From: 20CM-2-65-7 sp035943355
GTDB lineage: Bacteria; Gemmatimonadota; Gemmatimonadetes; Gemmatimonadales; GWC2-71-9
DNA length: 12,599 bases
NCBI GenBank assembly: GCA_035943355.1
Contig: DASZCG010000102.1
Span: 1 to 12,599 of the forward strand
Reading direction: 5' to 3'
In this document: piece after piece, positions 6,120 to 12,599 of the stretch
Position numbering within the stretch: the first letter of the stretch is position 1
Layout: each line of letters starts with the position of its first letter
The notes under the pieces: generated by a model
The model's input: only the letters and a program-made list of their open reading frames with translations
What the model was told of the DNA's origin: nothing
Database searches by the model: none
Made by a program: the position numbers and the translations under genes

Positions 6120-8401
6120 CTGGTCCCTCCGAGTCGCCGCCAGGAGGCCCTCGACTATCACGCGCAGGGCCGCCCTGGGAAGATCCAGGTCACGCCAACA
6201 AAGCCGTTCAAGGATCAACGGGACCTGTCCCTCGCCTACACCCCGGGGGTGGCCGAGCCATGCCTGGAGATCGCTAAACGCCCCGAGGACGCCTACGTCT
6301 ACACTGCGAAGGGCAACCTCGTCGCAGTGGTCAGTAACGGAACGGCGGTCCTCGGCCTGGGAAACATCGGCGCGCTGGCTGGCAAGCCGGTGATGGAAGG
6401 TAAAGGAATTCTCTTCAAGGCGTTCGCGGACATCGACGTGTTCGACCTCGAGGTGGGCTCGGAGAATCCCGAGGACGTGATCCGGTTCTGCCAGCTGCTC
6501 GAGCCCACAGTCGGCGGCATCAACCTCGAAGACATACGCTCGCCCGACTGCTTCTACATCGAACAGAAGCTGCGCGACACCCTTGGCATCCCCGTCTTCC
6601 ACGACGACCAGCATGGCACCGCGATCATCTCGGGCGCCGCGCTACTGAACGCCCTGATCGTCGTCAAGAAGGACATCGCCAAAATCAAAGTCGCGTTCGC
6701 CGGCGCGGGCGCGGCCGCGATCGCCACCGCCGAGCATTACGTGCGGCTCGGTGTGGTCCGCGAGAACATCGTGATGTGCGACCACAAAGGCGTGATTTAC
6801 AAGGGTCGGGAGGGACTCGACGAATTCAAGAAACGCTTTGCGAGCGATACGAAAGCGCGCACGCTCGCCGAGGCATTGCAGGGCGCGGATGTGTTCGTGG
6901 GATTGTCAGTGGCGGGGATCGTCACGGGCGAAATGCTGCAAGGCATGGCCAAGCGCCCCGTGATCTTTGCGCTCGCCAATCCGACTCCGGAGATCATGCC
7001 GGACGAAGCCAGGAAAGCCCGGCCCGACGCCATCGTTGCGACCGGCCGCTCAGACTTCCCCAACCAGGTGAACAACGTCCTGGGCTTCCCCTTCATCTTC
7101 CGCGGCGCGCTCGACGTGCGCGCCAAGAAGATCAACGACGAAATGGAAATGGCGGCGACACGCGCGCTCGCCGCGCTCGCCAAGGAAGAAGTCCCGGAGT
7201 CCGTCACGCGCGCCTACGGCATCGAGAAGCTCAAGTTCGGACCCGACTACCTGATCCCCAAGCCATTCGATCCCCGCGTGCTGCTCTGGGTGGCTCCCGC
7301 GGTGGCATGGGCCGCGGTCGCTTCCGGCATCGCCGGCCGCATCATCGACGTGGAGGAATACCGCGCCGAGCTCGAAGCGCGGCTCGGCCCCGAGCGGCAG
7401 GTGATGCGTGGGCTCATCAGCCGGGCACAACAGGATCCCCCCAGCATCGTGTTTCCGGAGGGCGACGATCCCCGCATCCTCCGCGCGGCGCGCATCCTGG
7501 CCGATGAAGGCATCGCGCGACCCATCCTGCTGGGAGACCTCGATGCGATTCGCCGGCAGGCTGATGACGCGTCGCTCACATTGGAGGATCTCGAGCTGGT
7601 CAATCCGGCGACCGCGGCGGATCGCGAGGCGATGGGAAAAGAGTTGTGGCAGCGGCGGCAGCGACGCGGCATGACGCTGCGCGAGGCGCAGCGGCGCGTG
7701 CTCGACCCGATGTATTACGGCTTGCTGATGCTGCGCGGCGGCCGCGCCGATGCGTTGGTGGCCGGCGAAGAAATCGATTATCCCGACGCGGTGCGCCCGG
7801 CGCTCGAGGTGATCGGCGTCGAGCCGGGGCGCAAGCATGCCAGCGGCATCTACATGATGATCGTCCGCCACCAGACGTTGTTTTTCGCCGACACGACAGT
7901 CAACATCGAGCCCGACGCCGAAACCCTGGCCGAGATCGCCTCCGCGACCGCGAAGTTCGTTTCCAAGCTGGGCGTCGAGCCGCGAGTCGCCATGCTGTCG
8001 TTCTCGAACTTCGGATCGGTAAAGCACCCGGCTGCAGCAAAAGTGCAGCGCGCCGTCGCACTTCTGCAGGAGCGCGAGCCGGACCTGCAGGTGGACGGCG
8101 AGATGCAGGCGGATACGGCGGTGGTGGAGCGGATCCTGACGCGGGTATACCCGTTCGCCAAGCTGCGCGGGCCAGCTAACGTATTGATATTCCCTGACTT
8201 AGACGCAGCGAACATCGCCTACAAGCTGCTTGCCCGCCTTGGCGACGCCCAGGCTATCGGCCCTATTCTTGTGGGAATGGACCAACCGGTCCATGTCTTG
8301 CAAAGGCTGTCCGAGGTCCCCGATATCGTAAACATGGCGGTGATTGCCGCCGTGGACGCCTTGGAGCATCGCCGCCACGCGCGGCCAACCACCGAGCGAT
8401 C

Positions 8402-8405
<4 letters not shown>
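6120..8405 (+). CDS. maeB: NADP-type malic enzyme with phosphotransacetylase-like C-terminal domain
   Basis: Oxidative decarboxylation of malate to pyruvate and CO2, normally with NADP, in the cytoplasm. From CTG 6120 it has 761 residues, close to the roughly 759 of E. coli MaeB. The N-terminus (ALDYHAQGRPGKI, RDLSLAYTPGVAEPC) is typical of the family and lies upstream of the first GTG, so the CTG start is needed. Likely catalytic residues are Tyr40 and Lys100 (GILFKAFADID). Metal ligands are Glu137 and Asp138 (NLEDI) and Asp162/163 (FHDDQHGTA). A Rossmann fold with GAGAAA follows, and then NPTPEI. From about residue 430 a PTA-like domain begins (IVFPEGDDPRILRAA at 443); in MaeB this part is regulatory (acetyl-CoA response) and is not expected to make acetyl-phosphate. 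The stop overlaps the pckA start as GTGA. The gene is intact apart from its unusual start. Confidence 0.93.
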
Positions 8406-9958
<1,553 letters not shown>

Positions 9959-9980
9959 GCGCTTAGACCCTTAGCCCCCC

Positions 9981-11183
9981 CTGAACAACTCGTCTTTCGA
10001 GGTCGTTCGCGACCCGCTCTGGAACAACATCCGCCTCGAGCCCGAGGCGCTCGCCGTAATCGATACGCCGGCATTCCAGCGCCTGCGGTACGTGCGGCAG
10101 CTTGGCCACGCCTTCCTCGTCTATCCTGGCGCCACGCACACGCGGTTCGAGCATGCGCTGGGCACCTATCACCTGGCCGGGCGAGTGACTCAGGATCGCG
10201 ACATCAGGCTCGCCGCGTTGCTGCACGACATCGGGCACTATCCGTTTTCCCACGCGCTCGAAGAAGCGGGTTTGCCCCGCCACGAAGTGCTCGCGACCCG
10301 GCACCTGCGAACCGGGCCGCTTGCCGCGGCGCTCGAGGGGCTGGGGGTCTCCGTCGAGCGTGTCCTGCAGCTCATTCAGGGGACCAGCAGCGCGCCGCTT
10401 GCCGGAGTCGTCGCGGGGTCACTGGACGTCGACAAGCTCGATTATCTATCGCGCGACGCGACCATGTGCGGCGTGCCGTATGGCGTGATCGACGTCGACC
10501 GATTACTGACGTCGCTGACCATCACACCGCATGGCGTGGCCTTGCACGCCAAGGGCCTCGCCGCGCTCGAGTCGCTGTTGTTCGCCAAGTACCAGATGTA
10601 CCGCAACGTCTACTGGCATCACGCGGTGCGCAGCGCGACCGCGATGTTCAAGCGGCTCGTGCGCCGGGCGATCACCGCAGGTCGTGTATCTCCGGACGAG
10701 ATCGCTCTTGCGACTGATGATGGGCTGAGCCACGAGCTGCAGGCCAACGACCAAACCGGACTCGCGCGCGCACTGCGCGAGCGCCGGCTTGCAAAGCGCG
10801 GCCTCGACATTCCGGCGACCGAGCTCCCCACCGAGACGGCTGACTGGCCGTCACGCGATCCCAATCTGCTGGAACGGGTGGAAGCGCGGCTGGCACGCGA
10901 GCTCGGACTCGACGCCGATCACCTGTTTCTCGATTTCCCATCGAAGCCCGATATGCTGGAAGTGGCGGTGCCCGTCGTGGGCCGAGCGGGCAGCGCTGCG
11001 GAGCACCTGGGCCTGCCGCGCGTCGCGAACGAGCTGCATCGCTCGGCACAGCGCCTGCGGGTGTTCGTGCTGGAGCCGGTAGAGATTCCGGCGCGGGCAA
11101 TCGTGGAATTGGTGACGTGGCCGCGCGCCGAGGTCGAAGCGCGGCTGAGCGCGGATCAGGGCTTGCTGCGGGTCGGGGCCTGA
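9981..11183 (+). CDS. HD-domain phosphohydrolase (COG1078/SAMHD1-like)
   Basis: A 400-residue predicted metal-dependent phosphohydrolase of the HD superfamily, related to dNTP triphosphohydrolases. The metal-site residues are visible in order: His58 (RFEHALGTYHLAG), His82-Asp83 (LLHDIGHYPFSH) and Asp151 (SLDVDKLDYLSRDA). Lys152 and Tyr155 occupy positions matching nucleotide-contacting residues of SAMHD1. Whether this protein hydrolyses dNTPs is not shown. The conserved N-terminus (DPLWNNIRLEP, FQRLRYVRQLG) begins soon after a TAG at 9972-9974, and the only start-like codon between is CTG at 9981. The next one, GTG at 10092, would cut off the first 37 residues. No good ribosome binding site precedes CTG, so translation may depend on coupling to pckA, whose stop is 22 bp upstream. 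The 3' end overlaps the convergent phosphatase gene by 28 bp. Confidence 0.85.
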   Translation: MNNSSFEVVRDPLWNNIRLEPEALAVIDTPAFQRLRYVRQLGHAFLVYPGATHTRFEHALGTYHLAGRVTQDRDIRLAALLHDIGHYPFSHALEEAGLPRHEVLATRHLRTGPLAAALEGLGVSVERVLQLIQGTSSAPLAGVVAGSLDVDKLDYLSRDATMCGVPYGVIDVDRLLTSLTITPHGVALHAKGLAALESLLFAKYQMYRNVYWHHAVRSATAMFKRLVRRAITAGRVSPDEIALATDDGLSHELQANDQTGLARALRERRLAKRGLDIPATELPTETADWPSRDPNLLERVEARLARELGLDADHLFLDFPSKPDMLEVAVPVVGRAGSAAEHLGLPRVANELHRSAQRLRVFVLEPVEIPARAIVELVTWPRAEVEARLSADQGLLRVGA

Positions 11184-11941
11184 GTCGTCAAGTCCTCCTG
11201 CGACGGCGGATCGACCGAATCGACTCGCACGATGATGGCCGTGATGTTGTCGAGCCCACCATGCCGATTGGCCTCGGTGATGAGCGCGTCAACCTCGTCC
11301 TGTGGCATGCGATCGGGCGACAAGAGCTCCTGGAGCTGGTAGTCCTCGAGCATTCCGGTGAGACCGTCGGACGCCAATAGGAAAACGTCTTTCGGCTTGA
11401 CCGTGCCGACGTAGATGTCCGGCGCCACATCGCTGTTCGCGCCCACGCAACGCGTGATCACATTGCTGTACGGATGGGTCCGCGCCTGCTCCGGCGTCAG
11501 ATATCCGGCATCCACCTGCTCTTGCACGTAGGAATGATCTTTCGTGAGCTGGCTGAGGCGGTTGTCGCGCATCAGATAGCCGCGGCTGTCGCCCACCTGG
11601 CCGATCAGGAATCGCGTCTCGAACAGCGTCAGCGCGGTGACGGTGGTCCCCATGCCGCGCTTGTCGTGCTCAGTGAGTGTTCGCTGAAAGATGGCGCCGT
11701 TGGCCGCGCGGATCGCCCCGCGCATCCGCTCAGTCACCTGCTCGTCGCCCAGCCCGCGTAGCGAGTCGAGCTCTCGCGCGATGAAGCGCACGGCCATTTC
11801 GCTGGCCACTTCGCCCGCCGCGTGCCCGCCCATGCCGTCGGCGACGACGAAGATGCCGCGGTCGGGCACCATGAGGTAGCTATCCTCATTCCCCGACCGG
11901 ATGACGCCGACATCGGTGCGACCAGCGGATGTGATGTGCAC
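11156..11941 (-). CDS. PP2C-family Ser/Thr protein phosphatase
   Basis: Cytosolic Mn/Mg-dependent protein phosphatase that reverses Ser/Thr phosphorylation, 261 residues, the usual size of bacterial Stp1/PrpC enzymes. Motifs in order: SGNEDS (Asp20), VVADGMGGH (Asp35, Gly36), RGMGTTVTAL (96-104), QVGDSRGYL (Asp118), LTKDHS (132-137), LASDGLTGML (Asp192) and GGLDNITAI (Asp231), which together give the metal-binding set. A short C-terminal tail (about 245-261) is polar and probably disordered. Start is GTG at 11941, seven bases after the stop of the FHA-domain gene; the ribosome binding site is weak, so translation may be coupled. The pairing suggests a phospho-switch with a Ser/Thr kinase, which would be outside this window. 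The last 28 bases overlap the HD gene on the other strand. Confidence 0.93.
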   Translation of the reverse strand: MHITSAGRTDVGVIRSGNEDSYLMVPDRGIFVVADGMGGHAAGEVASEMAVRFIARELDSLRGLGDEQVTERMRGAIRAANGAIFQRTLTEHDKRGMGTTVTALTLFETRFLIGQVGDSRGYLMRDNRLSQLTKDHSYVQEQVDAGYLTPEQARTHPYSNVITRCVGANSDVAPDIYVGTVKPKDVFLLASDGLTGMLEDYQLQELLSPDRMPQDEVDALITEANRHGGLDNITAIIVRVDSVDPPSQEDLTTQAPTRSKP

Positions 11942-11948
11942 GTGATGT

Positions 11949-12599
11949 CTAGATGAACACCCAGTAAACCAGCCCCGCTACCACCAGGAGAAATACGGCG
12001 GCACTCCCACCGCAGCCGCTACCTTTCTTTTGCTCAGCAACCGGCGCCTTTGCTCCCTTCGGTTTTGCGGCGGCGGGCTTTCCCGCCACAGGTTTTGCCG
12101 CCACAGGCTTTTGTGCTGCAGGCTTCGGCGCGGGCGGCTGCATCTTGGGCTTCGGTGCGGGCTCCATCGTCATGACTTCCATCATCCGCGTCCCGCCGCC
12201 CTTGGCAACGGTCGCCGCATCGTCCGTCGGCTCGAATACCAACCCGATTTCGCCAAATCGGACGGTCGCCCCAGGCGCGAGAGGCGTCTCGCCCTTCACC
12301 CGGTCTCCATCGACGAATGTCCCGTTGGTCGAATCGAGGTCAACCAAAATCCATACACCTTCGCGCCGCTGGAGCTTCGCATGCGTCGTGGAGACGGACT
12401 CATCGGGCAAGACCAGATCATTGTAATCGGCCCGCCCGATGTTCACGACCGGCGCTTTGACAGCCAGCCGCTGTCCCTTCAGCGCGCCGCTCTTGACGAT
12501 AAAGTTCGCCAGAGGAGCGCTGGCTGGCCTAGGGGCTGCCGCGGCAGAAGGGATGCCATGCACGGTTTCGCGGAGTCGTGCGGCCGGGGGAGCCGGGGG
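11949..12599 (-). CDS. FHA-domain protein with C-terminal membrane anchor, 5' end outside window
   Basis: Phosphothreonine-reading adaptor. The FHA domain spans about residues 20-112 counted from GTG 12563. The peptide-binding residues are present: Gly43-Arg44 (NIGRAD), Ser58 and His61 (SVSTTHAKL) and Asn80-Gly81-Thr82 (DSTNGTFVDG). A low-complexity linker follows (about 135-178), rich in Lys, Pro and Ala with repeated AKP/GKP units. A short GSGCGG turn comes next, and then a single hydrophobic helix, AAVFLLVVAGLVYWVFI (188-204), at the very end. This is a tail-anchor layout with the FHA domain in the cytoplasm. The frame stays open for 12 more codons to the window edge and is Pro/Ala-rich there, so GTG 12563 is probably inside a longer linker and an N-terminal part is missing. 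It is followed after 7 bp by the PP2C phosphatase, presumably in one operon. Confidence 0.85.
   Translation of the reverse strand, partial: PPAPPAARLRETVHGIPSAAAAPRPASAPLANFIVKSGALKGQRLAVKAPVVNIGRADYNDLVLPDESVSTTHAKLQRREGVWILVDLDSTNGTFVDGDRVKGETPLAPGATVRFGEIGLVFEPTDDAATVAKGGGTRMMEVMTMEPAPKPKMQPPAPKPAAQKPVAAKPVAGKPAAAKPKGAKAPVAEQKKGSGCGGSAAVFLLVVAGLVYWVFI

Noticed and set aside
12030..12170. Repetitive bases in the FHA gene linker as an independent DNA repeat
   Set aside because: The repetition follows from Lys-Pro-Ala codons in an in-frame low-complexity linker; the units vary and do not form an exact array.

Overview
The window is GC-rich, gene-dense bacterial DNA from a diderm (Gram-negative-type) organism. 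It holds a TonB-dependent outer-membrane receptor, a predicted outer-membrane beta-barrel and several lipoproteins. The high GC, frequent GTG (and apparently CTG) starts, secreted Gly/Ala/Pro-rich metalloprotease lipoproteins and a CarboxypepD_reg-type TonB receptor fit Gemmatimonadota best. This is a judgement from protein style; no rRNA or marker gene is present. I see no tRNA, rRNA, CRISPR array, insertion sequence or phage gene.

Left part (1-3178), cell envelope and proteolysis. A beta-barrel-like gene is broken by a frameshift at a run of ten G. It is followed, through an ATGA overlap, by a matrixin-like zinc-protease lipoprotein. Converging on these from the minus strand is a two-gene unit: a 69-residue lipoprotein and a 553-residue M30-like (hyicolysin-type) metalloprotease lipoprotein. 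Their mature N-termini resemble each other, so the short gene looks like a truncated duplicate.

Middle part (3179-6060). A divergent intergenic region with a good palindrome precedes a small exported Cys/His protein resembling DUF2946, then a 755-residue TonB-dependent receptor with a carboxypeptidase-regulatory-like N-terminal domain. The pair looks like an envelope uptake module, plausibly for a metal. A strong hairpin closes the unit.

Right part (6061-11183), central metabolism. A near-consensus sigma70 promoter lies directly after the hairpin and drives an apparent operon: NADP-type malic enzyme with a phosphotransacetylase-like C-terminal domain (maeB), ATP-dependent PEP carboxykinase (pckA, GTGA overlap) and an HD-domain phosphohydrolase. 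MaeB and PckA decarboxylate the C4 acids malate and oxaloacetate to pyruvate and PEP, a gluconeogenic and anaplerotic node. maeB and the HD gene both appear to start with CTG.

Right end (11156-12599, minus strand). A PP2C-type Ser/Thr phosphatase lies 7 bp downstream of an FHA-domain protein with a Lys/Pro/Ala-rich linker and a C-terminal membrane anchor; its 5' end is outside the window. This is a phospho-signalling unit, and its phosphatase gene overlaps the HD gene tail-to-tail by 28 bp.
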